Shown: positions 33,765-43,306 of the stretch, one piece after another
Numbering within the stretch: the first letter of the stretch is position 1
How the letters are laid out: the number at the start of each line of letters is the position of its first letter
Assembly (NCBI GenBank): GCA_017651315.1
Contig: JAGCDE010000020.1
Span: 1-64,000 of the forward strand
Source: Bacteroidaceae bacterium
GTDB lineage: Bacteria > Bacteroidota > Bacteroidia > Bacteroidales > Bacteroidaceae
Direction: 5' to 3'
Length of the DNA stretch: 64,000 nt
The notes under the pieces: model-generated
What the model was told of the DNA's origin: nothing
Database searches by the model: none
What the model saw: the letters and a program-made list of their open reading frames with translations, nothing else
Translations under genes and position numbers: made by a program

Positions 33765-35300
33765 TCAGTTTAAGGAAAGGATGGAGATTGCCCTGCGGGC
33801 GCGTTTCAGTGTCTCCTCCCGTCCGATGAAGCCGGTAATGCAGAATATCTGGGGTCCCATGGCGGCACCGACCAAAGTCACGCGGAGCGCATTCATGACC
33901 TTACCGGTCTGATACCCCTTTGAGGCTATCCACTCCATCACGAGCGGTTCCAGGACCTCCTCGCTCCAGTCTGGTTGGCTTTCAAGGAAATCGCATAGCT
34001 CTGCGGTGGTTTGGGGAGCGTTCTCCTTCCACCATTTCTTCAGTGACTTTTCGTCATATTCCGAGGGAGCTTCAAAAAGATATTTGCAGTTTTCCCATAA
34101 CTCTCCAATGAAGTTCACGCGATTCTTTACCAGACTTACAGCTTTCTCTACGCGTTCTATGGGGGCATTTATGCCGTGTCTTTCCAGAATGGGGTTAAAC
34201 AGTTCCGCAACTTCACGGTCACTCTTAAGCATAATGTATTCGTGGTTGAACCACACCAGTTTCTGATAGTTGAAACGGGCTCCTGCCTTACTGCATTTTT
34301 CCAGGTTGAACAACCTGACCATCTCGTCCAACGTCATGAGCTCACGGTCATCACCGGGATTCCATCCCAAAAGGGCAAGGAAATTGATTACTGCCTCAGG
34401 CAGATAGTCTTTTTCGCGATAGCCTGATGAAATCTCTCCGGTTTTGGGATCATGCCACTCCAACGGGAATACAGGGAATCCCAGACGGTCGCCGTCACGT
34501 TTGCTGAGTTTGCCGTTTCCCTCTGGCTTGAGCAGAAGGGGCAGATGGGCGAACTGCGGCATAGTCTCCTCCCAGCCGAAGGCGCGGTAAAGCAGGACAT
34601 GCAGCGGAGCGGAAGGAAGCCACTCTTCACCGCGTATCACGTGAGTCACCTCCATGAGGTGGTCATCAACAATGTTTGCAAGATGATAAGTGGGGAGCTG
34701 GTCGGCCGATTTGAACAGGACCTTGTCATCCAGAACCGACGAGTTTATTGTAACTTTGCCGCGTATCAGGTCATTGACCTCCACCTCCTGACCCGGTTCA
34801 ATGAGGAAACGGACAACATACTGGTTGCCTGCCTCAATGAGTGCATTCACCTCCCCTGCTGTCATGGTGAGCGAGTTGCGCATCTGGTTGCGGGTGGCTG
34901 CATCGTATTGGAAATTGGGTGTTGCGGCACGTTTTGCCTCCAGTTCTGCGGGAGTGTCAAAAGCTATATACGCTTTTCCGGCTTCAAGCAGCCTGTCAAC
35001 ATATTCCTTGTAGATCTCCTTGCGTTCGGACTGACGGTAAGGGCCGTACTCTCCTCCGAACGAAACACCTTCGTCAAACCTGATCCCCAACCAGCGGAAG
35101 GACTCCAGAATATACTCCTCGGCACCCGGTACGAACCGGTTGGAATCGGTGTCCTCTATTCTGAAAATCAGGTCCCCGCCATGCTGACGGGCAAACAGAT
35201 AATTATAAAGTGCCGTACGTACACCTCCTATGTGAAGCGGTCCTGTGGGGCTTGGTGCGAAACGCACTCTAACCCGACGGCCATCGGCTTTATCAGTCAT
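33765..35300 (-). CDS. gltX: Glutamyl-tRNA synthetase
   Basis: This class I synthetase charges tRNA-Glu. It has 511 residues. The HIGH-type motif is in [18 protein letters not shown] and the KMSKS-type motif is KLSKRDG. The anticodon-binding helical domain occupies the C-terminal third. The ATG at 35298-35300 is preferred since upstream in-frame sequence contains the promoter. Operon partner: waaA. Confidence 0.97.
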   Translation of the reverse strand: MTDKADGRRVRVRFAPSPTGPLHIGGVRTALYNYLFARQHGGDLIFRIEDTDSNRFVPGAEEYILESFRWLGIRFDEGVSFGGEYGPYRQSERKEIYKEYVDRLLEAGKAYIAFDTPAELEAKRAATPNFQYDAATRNQMRNSLTMTAGEVNALIEAGNQYVVRFLIEPGQEVEVNDLIRGKVTINSSVLDDKVLFKSADQLPTYHLANIVDDHLMEVTHVIRGEEWLPSAPLHVLLYRAFGWEETMPQFAHLPLLLKPEGNGKLSKRDGDRLGFPVFPLEWHDPKTGEISSGYREKDYLPEAVINFLALLGWNPGDDRELMTLDEMVRLFNLEKCSKAGARFNYQKLVWFNHEYIMLKSDREVAELFNPILERHGINAPIERVEKAVSLVKNRVNFIGELWENCKYLFEAPSEYDEKSLKKWWKENAPQTTAELCDFLESQPDWSEEVLEPLVMEWIASKGYQTGKVMNALRVTLVGAAMGPQIFCITGFIGREETLKRARRAISILSLN

Positions 35301-35326
35301 AAATGGATGTCCTTGGTTTACGGCCG

Positions 35327-35334
35327 CAAAAGTA
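35327..35334 (-). promoter_or_regulatory. Bacteroidota -7 element for gltX-waaA
   Basis: On the minus strand this reads TACTTTTG, fitting TAnnTTTG, 26 bases upstream of the gltX ATG. Confidence 0.65.
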
Positions 35335-35402
35335 CACAATTTTTATGATTAATGAAATTATTGTATTTTTACGGACATGTTCACCATCTACGGAAAATCA
35401 GT

Positions 35403-37463
35403 ATGGATAAAACGAAAAGGGATTCTATGGGCAGCAGGCAGTTGCTTCTGCTTCTTTCGGCCGTCTCAGCGTTGCTGATAGTGTATTTTCTTCCCAAAAA
35501 GCATATAGAGCGCTTCAACTATACTGTCGATAAGCCCTGGACATACGATGTCCTGATAGCACCGTTCAGTTTCTCAGTCGAGAAGAGCGATGAGGCATGG
35601 CAGCGGGAGGCCGACAGTATTGCCCGTTCCTTTCCTCCCTATTTCGTAAGACTGGCGGATGTGCGTGACAAGGCTTTGGCCGATTTTGACGCTTTCTATT
35701 ATGACAGTCTGTATCGCGTTATATCATCCGGTTCTTACAAACTGCTCAGGAATTCTCTCCAAAACGTCTATGATGACGGAGTCATCCAGATTTCCGATGA
35801 GGATAAGATACAGGGAAAGGACAACATAAGGATATATTCCGGCAATTCGTCCGTGCTTACTCCTGTCAGTGCCGTAAAGACTACCAGGGACGCTTATAAG
35901 ACCGTGACGGAAACAGAGATAATGGCCTATGACAGATATGCTCTGCTCCAGCATCATATAGAGGAGTTCATAAGACCGAATCTGAGTTATGACGCCCAGC
36001 GCTCGGCTCAGGAACTTGAGGCCCTTCAGCGCCAGATTTCCCATTTTAAGGGAATGGTTGTCGCTGACCAGAAGATAATTGACCAGGGAGAGATTGTCAC
36101 CGTGGAGAAAAGCCAGATAATAGAGTCTTATCTTGCCAGGGTGAACGAGAAGGCCGCCTCAAGACGTTTCATGCTTCTTACTTGGGGCGGGCAGCTCCTT
36201 TATGTCGTTTTTGTCCTGTTGGCTCTGCTGGTTTATCTCATCCTGTACAGGAAAGACAATATTGAGGTTCGCTCCAAACTGCTGTTCCTTTATTCATCGA
36301 TAACCGTCTTTACTATAGGAGTCAGTCTTTTCATACAATATACGTCATGGAGCATATTCGTGATTCCCTGCCCGATGCTGGTCATCATGCTGAGAATATT
36401 CCTTGATTCAAGGACTGCGTTCACTGGATATTTCGTGTTTGTGATGATAACATCTTTGACTGCGCCTCTACCGTATGAATATATGGTGCTCGAGTTCATG
36501 GCCGGATTGACGGGGATATACAGTTTGAAGGAGTTGTCGCAGCGGTCCCAGATAATCCGCACCTGTATATTGGTTTTCCTTTCATATACAGTGTTCTGGA
36601 GTGCTATCCAGATGACACGTCTTGAGAACCTGTCTGATATAGACCTGTCGGTATTCTTCTTCTTTGCGATCAACTGTATCCTGCTTCTGCTGGTCTATCC
36701 GTTGCTCTTCGTGCTGGAAAAGATTTTCGGTTTCACATCGAATGTAACACTTATAGAACTGTCGAATTTCAACAATCCGCTTTTGAGGGAGCTGGCTGAG
36801 AAGGCACCCGGTACATTCCAGCACTCCATACAGGTTTCCGCTCTTGCCGCCGAGGCAGCTACAAGGCTTCATGCAGGTTCGCAGCTTGTACGGACAGCCG
36901 CTCTCTATCATGATATAGGCAAACTGTCTAATCCTCCTTTCTTCACTGAAAATCAGAGCGGGGTGAATCCTCACGACAAGCTCTCCCCCGAGGAGAGTGC
37001 TGTCATTATAACCGGTCATGTCCGTGAAGGTCTTGCCCTTGCCGATAAATATGCCCTTCCGGCAGCAATCAGGGAATTCATTGCCACACATCATGGAAAG
37101 GGCGTGGCCAGATATTTTTTCCTGAAATACCGGAAAGAACATCCCGGTGAGGAGGTTGACATAGAGCCGTTCAGTTATCCGGGGCCTAATCCGCGTTCAA
37201 AGGAGACAGCGATTCTGATGATGGCCGATGCTGTCGAGGCGGCTTCCCGCAGTCTCACCGAATACTCGGAGGAGAGTATAGGGGCTCTTGTTGACAGGAT
37301 TATTGACACCCAGATAGAAGAGGGGTATTTCAGGGAGAGCGATCTGAGCTGGATTGAAGTGCAGAAGGTCAAGGAGGTGTTCAAGGAGAAGCTTCGCATC
37401 ATGTATCACACAAGGATAAAGTATCCCGATGCTACTGTGGATCTGCATCGAAAAAGAGAGTGA
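35403..37463 (+). CDS. 7TM-HD family membrane phosphodiesterase (PgpH-like)
   Basis: This 686-residue protein has an N-terminal helix (about 13-32), an extracytoplasmic domain (about 33-265), a block of about seven membrane helices (about 270-460) and a C-terminal HD domain. The HD domain has the metal motif HSIQVSALAAEA ... YHDIGKL and IATHHGKG. Members such as PgpH degrade cyclic di-AMP; that activity is inferred by family. The final 32 bases overlap the convergent priA gene. Confidence 0.93.
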   Translation: MDKTKRDSMGSRQLLLLLSAVSALLIVYFLPKKHIERFNYTVDKPWTYDVLIAPFSFSVEKSDEAWQREADSIARSFPPYFVRLADVRDKALADFDAFYYDSLYRVISSGSYKLLRNSLQNVYDDGVIQISDEDKIQGKDNIRIYSGNSSVLTPVSAVKTTRDAYKTVTETEIMAYDRYALLQHHIEEFIRPNLSYDAQRSAQELEALQRQISHFKGMVVADQKIIDQGEIVTVEKSQIIESYLARVNEKAASRRFMLLTWGGQLLYVVFVLLALLVYLILYRKDNIEVRSKLLFLYSSITVFTIGVSLFIQYTSWSIFVIPCPMLVIMLRIFLDSRTAFTGYFVFVMITSLTAPLPYEYMVLEFMAGLTGIYSLKELSQRSQIIRTCILVFLSYTVFWSAIQMTRLENLSDIDLSVFFFFAINCILLLLVYPLLFVLEKIFGFTSNVTLIELSNFNNPLLRELAEKAPGTFQHSIQVSALAAEAATRLHAGSQLVRTAALYHDIGKLSNPPFFTENQSGVNPHDKLSPEESAVIITGHVREGLALADKYALPAAIREFIATHHGKGVARYFFLKYRKEHPGEEVDIEPFSYPGPNPRSKETAILMMADAVEAASRSLTEYSEESIGALVDRIIDTQIEEGYFRESDLSWIEVQKVKEVFKEKLRIMYHTRIKYPDATVDLHRKRE

Positions 37464-39702
37464 CTCCGTTCAGACCTTCCTCTTCCTCCATTTCCCTTAC
37501 TGCCTGCATAAGCAAGGTTCTGGTGTATCTCACGGATGTTTCTACAGGATTCTTAACCATGATAGTGCGGATATGCCTTGACTGTATCCTGGAGATCATG
37601 GGAGCATCAGGTCCCAGAACCATTTCCCTGCCGAAGAGGGCTGACAGTTTTTCTGCCATGGATGAAGAGGCCTTTTCAACCTTTTCCAGGCTTGTTGACT
37701 TCAGGATTAAGGAGACCAGTCTGGAATAAGGCGGATAGTTGAATAGTTTGCGTTCAGTCATCTGTCCGGTGAAATATTCCTTCCAGTCACTGAAACTGAG
37801 CATTCTCAGGATCTGTGCCTCAGGTTGTCTTGTCTGGATTACCACAACAGCTCCCGACTCTTTGCGTCCTGCCCTTCCGGCAACCTGCATTATGAGCTGG
37901 TACGCTCTCTCGGTTGCCCGGAAATCAGGATAACTCATGATAGAGTCTGCCTGAAGTATTCCGACTACACTCACATTCCCGAAATCGAGTCCTTTAGATA
38001 TCATCTGTGTTCCCACAAGAATATCTGTCTTGCCATCCTGAAAGTCTGAAAGAATGGTTTCATAGCCTGCTTTGGCGGAATCCAGGTCCAAACGTGCGGT
38101 ACGGGCTTTGGGAAACAGTTCTTTTATGTCCTCCTCTATCCTTTCGGTACCGTATCCCCGGCCGCGTATGGATTTTCCTCCGCATGAGGGACAGGATACG
38201 GGGACACGGTATTTACGGCCGCAGTAGTGGCAGACAGCCATTCCGTTCTCTTTGTGAAAAGTCAGGCTTACATCGCAGCGGTCGCATTTCTGCACCCAGC
38301 CGCAGTCCTGGCACTCTACTGTTTGGGAATAACCTCTCCTGTTCTGGAACAGTATTACCTGTTTGCCGTTTTCGAGTGCCTCGGATATCTTTTCTTTCAA
38401 CTGGGGTGAAAAAATACCGTTCATGTATCTCTTTCGCTTCATCTCCGCCACATCCACTATGATGGGTGCGGGCAGTCCTGTTTCCCGGAATCTTTGGCTG
38501 ACAGTCACCATCCCGTATTTTCCGGTCAATGCATTGAAGTAGCTTTCAAATGATGGGGTGGCGCTTCCTAACAGAGTTTTGGCATGGCAGATGTCTGCAA
38601 GCATAATGGCGGTATTGCGTCCGTGATAGCGCGGTGCCGGATCATTCTGCTTGAAGCTTGGTTCATGTTCCTCATCCACAATGACAAGTCCCAGGTTGCT
38701 GAACGGCAGCATGACGGCCGATCTGGCCCCCAGTACCAGTTTATATGGTTCCGGGCCTGTCTGACGGTTCCAGATCTCCGCACGTACGTTTTCAGGGCAC
38801 CGGGAATGATATACGGTCATGTCATCGCCGAACACGGACTGGAGTCTGTGCATTATCTGCGTAGTCAGGGCAATCTCAGGCAGAAGATAGAGGACTTGTC
38901 TTCCCTTGTCAATCTGTTCCTTGATAAGATGGATGTATATTTCAGTCTTACCGCAGGAGGTTATTCCGTGAAGCAGACATACGTTCCTGCTTAAAAACGA
39001 ATTCCGGATTTCATCTATCGCTTTCTGTTGAACCTGACTGAGTTCATTAAGAGGCCTCTTCTTACCGGTGAAAGGTTTAAGCCTTCCCGTTTCGGCTTCA
39101 TAGTATTCCAGTATCCCTTCGTCAATAAGCGCCTGCAGGACCGAAGGGGATTTACAGAAAGCGGCAAGGCTTTGCCTGGAGACCAGCCCCGGTGATTCGG
39201 GATTGACATCCGCACCGGAGAGTTCAAGATATTTGCAGAACAGCTCCTTTCTTGCCTTGGCCCTGTTTCCGAAAAGAAGATCAGGATCGGTCATCCCGTT
39301 GACGGTGAGATTTGGGCCGGGACGGACGAACAACCCGGTCTTTGGCTTGAATGAGTGCGTGTTGGGACTGTTGTCCGGCCTCAGTCCTGCTGGAAGCGCA
39401 GCTTTCATCACGTCGCCGGGTGTACAGAGACAGTAACCGGATATCCACTTGAACAGCTTCATCTGTTGGGGAAGCAGGGACGGGTGAGCTTCATCAAGGA
39501 CTCCAAGAATGTCCCGGACTGAATATCCGGATGGTTTCTCATCATGTGTCTTCACGGTTATGGCAGTCAATCGCCGGTTCTTGCCGAAAGGCACGTAGAG
39601 TCTTGTCCCGGGCATCACAAGATGTTCGAGAGAGGATGGTATGCTGTAGGTAAAGTATCTGTCCAGCGGAACAGGCAATATGACATCGGCGTATTTGCTC
39701 AT
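37432..39702 (-). CDS. priA: Primosomal protein N' (replication restart helicase)
   Basis: PriA reloads the replisome at stalled forks. The 756-residue chain has an N-terminal 3'-DNA-binding domain, Walker A GITSCGKTE, DEAH-type VDEEHEPSFKQ, and a zinc-binding cysteine array (CQDCGW, CDRCD, CHYCG, CPSCGG). Helicase motifs LVGTQMISKGLDF and QVAGRAGR follow. It is monocistronic with a promoter element only about 8 bases upstream of the start, and shares its 3' end with the 7TM-HD gene on the other strand. Confidence 0.97.
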   Translation of the reverse strand: MSKYADVILPVPLDRYFTYSIPSSLEHLVMPGTRLYVPFGKNRRLTAITVKTHDEKPSGYSVRDILGVLDEAHPSLLPQQMKLFKWISGYCLCTPGDVMKAALPAGLRPDNSPNTHSFKPKTGLFVRPGPNLTVNGMTDPDLLFGNRAKARKELFCKYLELSGADVNPESPGLVSRQSLAAFCKSPSVLQALIDEGILEYYEAETGRLKPFTGKKRPLNELSQVQQKAIDEIRNSFLSRNVCLLHGITSCGKTEIYIHLIKEQIDKGRQVLYLLPEIALTTQIMHRLQSVFGDDMTVYHSRCPENVRAEIWNRQTGPEPYKLVLGARSAVMLPFSNLGLVIVDEEHEPSFKQNDPAPRYHGRNTAIMLADICHAKTLLGSATPSFESYFNALTGKYGMVTVSQRFRETGLPAPIIVDVAEMKRKRYMNGIFSPQLKEKISEALENGKQVILFQNRRGYSQTVECQDCGWVQKCDRCDVSLTFHKENGMAVCHYCGRKYRVPVSCPSCGGKSIRGRGYGTERIEEDIKELFPKARTARLDLDSAKAGYETILSDFQDGKTDILVGTQMISKGLDFGNVSVVGILQADSIMSYPDFRATERAYQLIMQVAGRAGRKESGAVVVIQTRQPEAQILRMLSFSDWKEYFTGQMTERKLFNYPPYSRLVSLILKSTSLEKVEKASSSMAEKLSALFGREMVLGPDAPMISRIQSRHIRTIMVKNPVETSVRYTRTLLMQAVREMEEEEGLNGVTLFFDADPQ

Positions 39703-39709
39703 GACTTTG

Positions 39710-39717
39710 CAAACTTA
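39710..39717 (-). promoter_or_regulatory. Bacteroidota -7 element for priA
   Basis: On the minus strand this reads TAAGTTTG, fitting TAnnTTTG. It ends only 7 bases before the priA ATG, so transcripts would be nearly leaderless. Confidence 0.55.
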
Positions 39718-39719
39718 CA

Positions 39720-39753
39720 AAAAAAAGAGGACCGGAATCAGATCCAGTCCTCC
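39720..39753 (-). terminator. Intrinsic terminator after the beta-barrel gene
   Basis: On the minus strand GAGGACTGGA pairs with TCCGGTCCTC (one G-U pair) and is followed by seven T residues. It lies about 30 bases after the beta-barrel stop and separates it from priA. Confidence 0.9.
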
Positions 39754-39782
39754 TCAAAGGCAAGTATTGCCTGTCCCGGGAA

Positions 39783-40463
39783 TCAGAAGGTCCAGGTCAG
39801 GATGAACTGCAGGGTGCTGGACTTGAATGCCTCTTCGCCCTTGGTTTTTGCAGTCTTCAGGTCATTGTTGTTTCCGTTCACAGCTCCCTGAACATCTTCG
39901 TAGAAAGAATATGCTCCGTCCTCGGTAATGGGGATGTTGTAGTTGATGGCAGCCTGAAGATGGTCTATCAGCTTGACACCGGCTCCTATGTTGGCGCTCC
40001 AGGTGTTCTGGTTGAGTATGAACTCCTGTACGTCATGCCTGTCAGCCTGTCCCTCCCTGGCAATGTTGAACTGATGTTCAAGATCACCTAACTTGTAGTC
40101 GAACTGTACGCCGGCCTGTGCGAAAATTCCAAGGAGATTTCCCAGACCGACAGTGTATTTGAGATACAAGGGTACTGACAGGGATTCGTTCTTTACATCT
40201 TCACCTTGGGCGAGCTGAAGGCCTTTCTGAGAGTAAAGGAGAGATGCGTCGATACCGATACCGATAACAGGAAGCTGGAATTCAGCCATAGGTCCTACAA
40301 AGAAACCGGTATAGCTGTCCTTGCTTGTGACAGACTCCTTGTTTACAGCGGATATGTCATTGCTCACGAGGTTGAGACCACCGCGGATACCCCATGCGAA
40401 CTGGGCAGAAGCAGGCATGCATACAATGGCAGCAAAGCCTAAAATAGCTAATAACTTTTTCAT
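39783..40463 (-). CDS. Outer-membrane beta-barrel protein (OMP_b-brl_2-like)
   Basis: This 226-residue protein has a signal peptide (ending MPASAQ). It starts the barrel with FAWGIRGGLNLV and continues with amphipathic strands FFVGPMAEFQLP, IGIDASLLYSQKGLQL, LGNLLGIFAQAGVQFDYKLG, and the final STLQFILTWTF with terminal Phe. This is the small 8-10-strand barrel common in Bacteroidota (PorT-like family). It has its own promoter and terminator, so it is not part of the gld operon next to it. The function is unknown. Confidence 0.85.
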   Translation of the reverse strand: MKKLLAILGFAAIVCMPASAQFAWGIRGGLNLVSNDISAVNKESVTSKDSYTGFFVGPMAEFQLPVIGIGIDASLLYSQKGLQLAQGEDVKNESLSVPLYLKYTVGLGNLLGIFAQAGVQFDYKLGDLEHQFNIAREGQADRHDVQEFILNQNTWSANIGAGVKLIDHLQAAINYNIPITEDGAYSFYEDVQGAVNGNNNDLKTAKTKGEEAFKSSTLQFILTWTF

Positions 40464-40534
40464 ATTGTTTTGTTTATGTTAGTATTTGCAAAATCAGGCA
40501 GTCCTTCAATAAAGGAAGGATAACTCGTTCGTGA

Positions 40535-40542
40535 CAAAAGTA
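40535..40542 (-). promoter_or_regulatory. Bacteroidota -7 element for the beta-barrel gene
   Basis: On the minus strand this reads TACTTTTG, fitting TAnnTTTG, about 71 bases upstream of the ATG at 40463. Confidence 0.65.
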
Positions 40543-40560
40543 TAACAATTTTTTATAAAG

Positions 40561-40598
40561 ACGAACCGTGAGCATAAAAAAGTGCATCAATGGTTCGT
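40561..40598 (-). terminator. Weak hairpin downstream of gldN
   Basis: ACGAACC at 40561-40567 pairs with GGTTCGT at 40592-40598 around a 24-base loop. It lies about 35 bases after the gldN stop. The sequence after it on the minus strand is AT-rich but not a pure T-tract, so terminator activity is uncertain. Confidence 0.4.
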
Positions 40599-40632
40599 TA
40601 TGTGTATGTGATTACACGCTGGAGGAATGCGC

Positions 40633-41649
40633 TCAGCGGTGCACGGAAAGCCTTTCACCGCTTGAAGCCGGTGACTTGGGGGTTTTCTCTCTCCTGGGGC
40701 TTTTTTCAGCCCTGGTTTTCTTTTCCCTTGGTTCCTTCTCTGCAGTTTCCCTGCCTTTTCTGCCGTCGGTCTTTTCCGCCTTCGTATCCTTCTCTTCAGC
40801 CTGGCTCCAGAGACCGTTCCTGAAATCCGTCAGCTGCTTCTCGATGCGTGCCCTCTCTGCCTGCAATGCAGAATCAGTATCACAGTATTCGGATAGGGGC
40901 TGGTTTCTAAGATTGGAGGTCTTGTAGATATCACCCTCATACTGACGCATCACGAAATAGTCATCAAGCGACATGTTGCTGGTGTTGTTGTAACTGCTGG
41001 TCATGACCTGTGTCTGCCCCAAATAGGGGCTTATCTCGTCATAGTTAAGCCAGAACATGGGGTATGCGGTTGGTTTCTCGCCATAGCCGCTTTGCATCAA
41101 TACCGGACAGATTGCCGTAACTTTGGTCTGGTAGTTTGAGAGCTGGTCCAGATAGTTGCTTTCCTTTATGTAGTACTTGCCTATATCTCTGCTTGGTATG
41201 TCAATTATGTATTTGCCGTTCTCATCTTTCTTGTAGTCAAAATAAAACTTGTCAAGAATACTTTCCAGATCAATCTCATTGTCGGGAGTGAACAGCTCGT
41301 TGCCGTCCAGACGATATTCGTACGCCTTGATTTTACCGTCCTGTATAAGGCTCAGTATCAGCGTAAAGAAGTTCACGCGGTCACCCAAAGGCTCTTCGGG
41401 ATAATAGAGCGCGGCGTTCTTTTCCTTCTTAAGGTCCAGCTCGCGGTAAATGTCACGCCTCCATGTAAGTTCTGTAGGCATGGATGTCTGGGCGGTATAT
41501 TGGGAACGTGCACGCTCTGTAAGAGTCACAGCAGTGGGGCTTTTCTCGGCTGCCGCCTGGGCTGCCTGTTCCTGCAGTCGTCTTGCAGACTGGGCCGAGG
41601 CACCGAGTGTCATTGCTGTTGCCAGAAACAAAAGAACAGTCTTTTTCAT
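40633..41649 (-). CDS. gldN: Type IX secretion system protein GldN/PorN
   Basis: PorN/GldN forms the periplasmic ring of the T9SS with the lipoprotein PorK. The 338-residue chain has a signal peptide ending GASAQ. Its conserved core includes LTWRRDIYRELDLKKEKNAALY and MFWLNYDEISPYL, typical of the family. The last 55 residues (284-338) are almost purely charged (Lys, Arg, Glu) with Ser/Pro, which looks like a disordered extension. It ends the porP-gldKLMN operon. Confidence 0.95.
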   Translation of the reverse strand: MKKTVLLFLATAMTLGASAQSARRLQEQAAQAAAEKSPTAVTLTERARSQYTAQTSMPTELTWRRDIYRELDLKKEKNAALYYPEEPLGDRVNFFTLILSLIQDGKIKAYEYRLDGNELFTPDNEIDLESILDKFYFDYKKDENGKYIIDIPSRDIGKYYIKESNYLDQLSNYQTKVTAICPVLMQSGYGEKPTAYPMFWLNYDEISPYLGQTQVMTSSYNNTSNMSLDDYFVMRQYEGDIYKTSNLRNQPLSEYCDTDSALQAERARIEKQLTDFRNGLWSQAEEKDTKAEKTDGRKGRETAEKEPREKKTRAEKSPRREKTPKSPASSGERLSVHR

Positions 41650-41722
41650 ATCGTTTTCTCCTTTCCTTTTTATCATTTGTCAGTTAACAGCGTTGTTTTT
41701 GATTCCTGTCGCGACTTGGGGT

Positions 41723-43300
41723 TCAATTGATAATTACCTCAAGCGAGGTGGTGAGCTGACGTTCTATCCCGTCAGGACCGATGGCCCTTACACGCTGGAT
41801 GTAGAAGCGTTTGCCTCGTCCCAGTTGGTCGAACACCCTTTTCTGGCGGTTCGAGAAGTTGGGACCGTCCGAGATTTCAGGGACAGCGTTACCACTGTTG
41901 TCAAAGAATGTGGCCTCAAAACCCAAGACACGGAACCCTATGTTCAGCAATCCGTCATCTATGGCTGCTATAATGCCGTCGGCAGCCTGCAGGTTCTTCT
42001 TTGAGATGGGAGTACCGCCTCCGCGGTAACGCTGTGTATTGCCGTTCTCGTCCTTGTATTCTATGAACGGAGTCGGGTCAGGTAGCTGGCGTACGCGGAA
42101 AGCATATTCGCCCATACTCTGCTGGCGTCCCTCCTGATTTGCCGTAACGGCTATGACCACATCCTGGCCTACACTTGTGGGCTTGCATATGAATCCGTTG
42201 CCGTTGCGTGTCAGAGTGCCGCCTCCATTCTTGAGTCTGGCTGAAATCATGTTGCTTGGTACACCGGGAACAGATATGCTTATGGGGTTGTCATAACCTG
42301 CATACAGCACATTCATCATTGTGGCCGATACTGTGGCCAAAGGTGAGACCACAGAGTAGTTCTGTGTGAAGTCACGGCGTATCACGCCGTTGCCTGAATT
42401 CAGTTCCATGTAACCAGAGAGGGTGTAATCACCCGTTCTGGTGGCGGGAACCTCATACCAGCCGTCCTCCGAATCGATTTTCTTGCCGTCAATGTAGATT
42501 GCCGGGCGTGCGGTTGAGTCAACGGCTGCCATGATTATGCGCGCCTTGAAACTGTTGCCCTGCACCACGTTCTGTGAAGTCGGAATCACGTATGCGTTGA
42601 TGGCGTTCACACGAAGGTCACCGATATCGATGTTGTTGACAAGAGTGTGCAGGACCTCGCCTTCGGCGTAGCGCACGTCATTCTGCAGTTTTGTAAGCAT
42701 TGTGATGGCGGCAGCCACAGGCATGTTCTCATAGTTATACTCCTGCCAGTTCTTTCCGAGAGAGCCAACCTTCACAGGCACTTCCGTACTGAAGTTATTG
42801 CTTATGATGTCTCTCTGGGTAGAATCGGTCACCATCTCGAGGATCCTGTCACGGTAGTTGTTGATGGCATCGAACAGCATTCCGCCCTTGCCTCTTGTGG
42901 GATGGAGCATAACCTGTGTGGCTGCCTCCAGATCCTCCTTGTTGTGTATATTGTCAACATCGGCATCCTTGCCGTCAGCCTCTATTGCAATCAGTTTCTT
43001 CAGTTCATGTGCAAAGTTGAAGAGGGAGTCCGAAATCTGCCTGACATACAAAGCCTTTCCATACCATTCACCCACTTTCTCGTGGTTCATGGCATCGGCT
43101 GCCGCAAATTCGCGATAAACGGCTTCGTTCTGAAGCGAGGCGTTCGTAGTGCTTTTTGAAAGACTCTCCTCCACAATCGTGAATCCGTTGAGCACATCCG
43201 ATGAGATGTTCATGGCAAGCATCGCCAGAAGGACGATGTACATGAGGTTTATCATCTTCTGACGTGCTGATGGCGGTCTTTCTGTCGTCTTTCGTCTCAT
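41723..43300 (-). CDS. gldM: Type IX secretion / gliding motor protein GldM/PorM
   Basis: GldM with GldL forms the proton-driven rotary motor that powers T9SS. The 525-residue protein has one N-terminal membrane helix (residues about 15-38, QKMINLMYIVLLAMLAMN) and a long periplasmic part of stacked domains that contacts the PorKN ring. The FTIVEESL segment after the helix begins the helical D1 region. It is 6 bases downstream of gldL. Confidence 0.96.
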   Translation of the reverse strand: MRRKTTERPPSARQKMINLMYIVLLAMLAMNISSDVLNGFTIVEESLSKSTTNASLQNEAVYREFAAADAMNHEKVGEWYGKALYVRQISDSLFNFAHELKKLIAIEADGKDADVDNIHNKEDLEAATQVMLHPTRGKGGMLFDAINNYRDRILEMVTDSTQRDIISNNFSTEVPVKVGSLGKNWQEYNYENMPVAAAITMLTKLQNDVRYAEGEVLHTLVNNIDIGDLRVNAINAYVIPTSQNVVQGNSFKARIIMAAVDSTARPAIYIDGKKIDSEDGWYEVPATRTGDYTLSGYMELNSGNGVIRRDFTQNYSVVSPLATVSATMMNVLYAGYDNPISISVPGVPSNMISARLKNGGGTLTRNGNGFICKPTSVGQDVVIAVTANQEGRQQSMGEYAFRVRQLPDPTPFIEYKDENGNTQRYRGGGTPISKKNLQAADGIIAAIDDGLLNIGFRVLGFEATFFDNSGNAVPEISDGPNFSNRQKRVFDQLGRGKRFYIQRVRAIGPDGIERQLTTSLEVIIN

Positions 43301-43306
43301 AACTGC

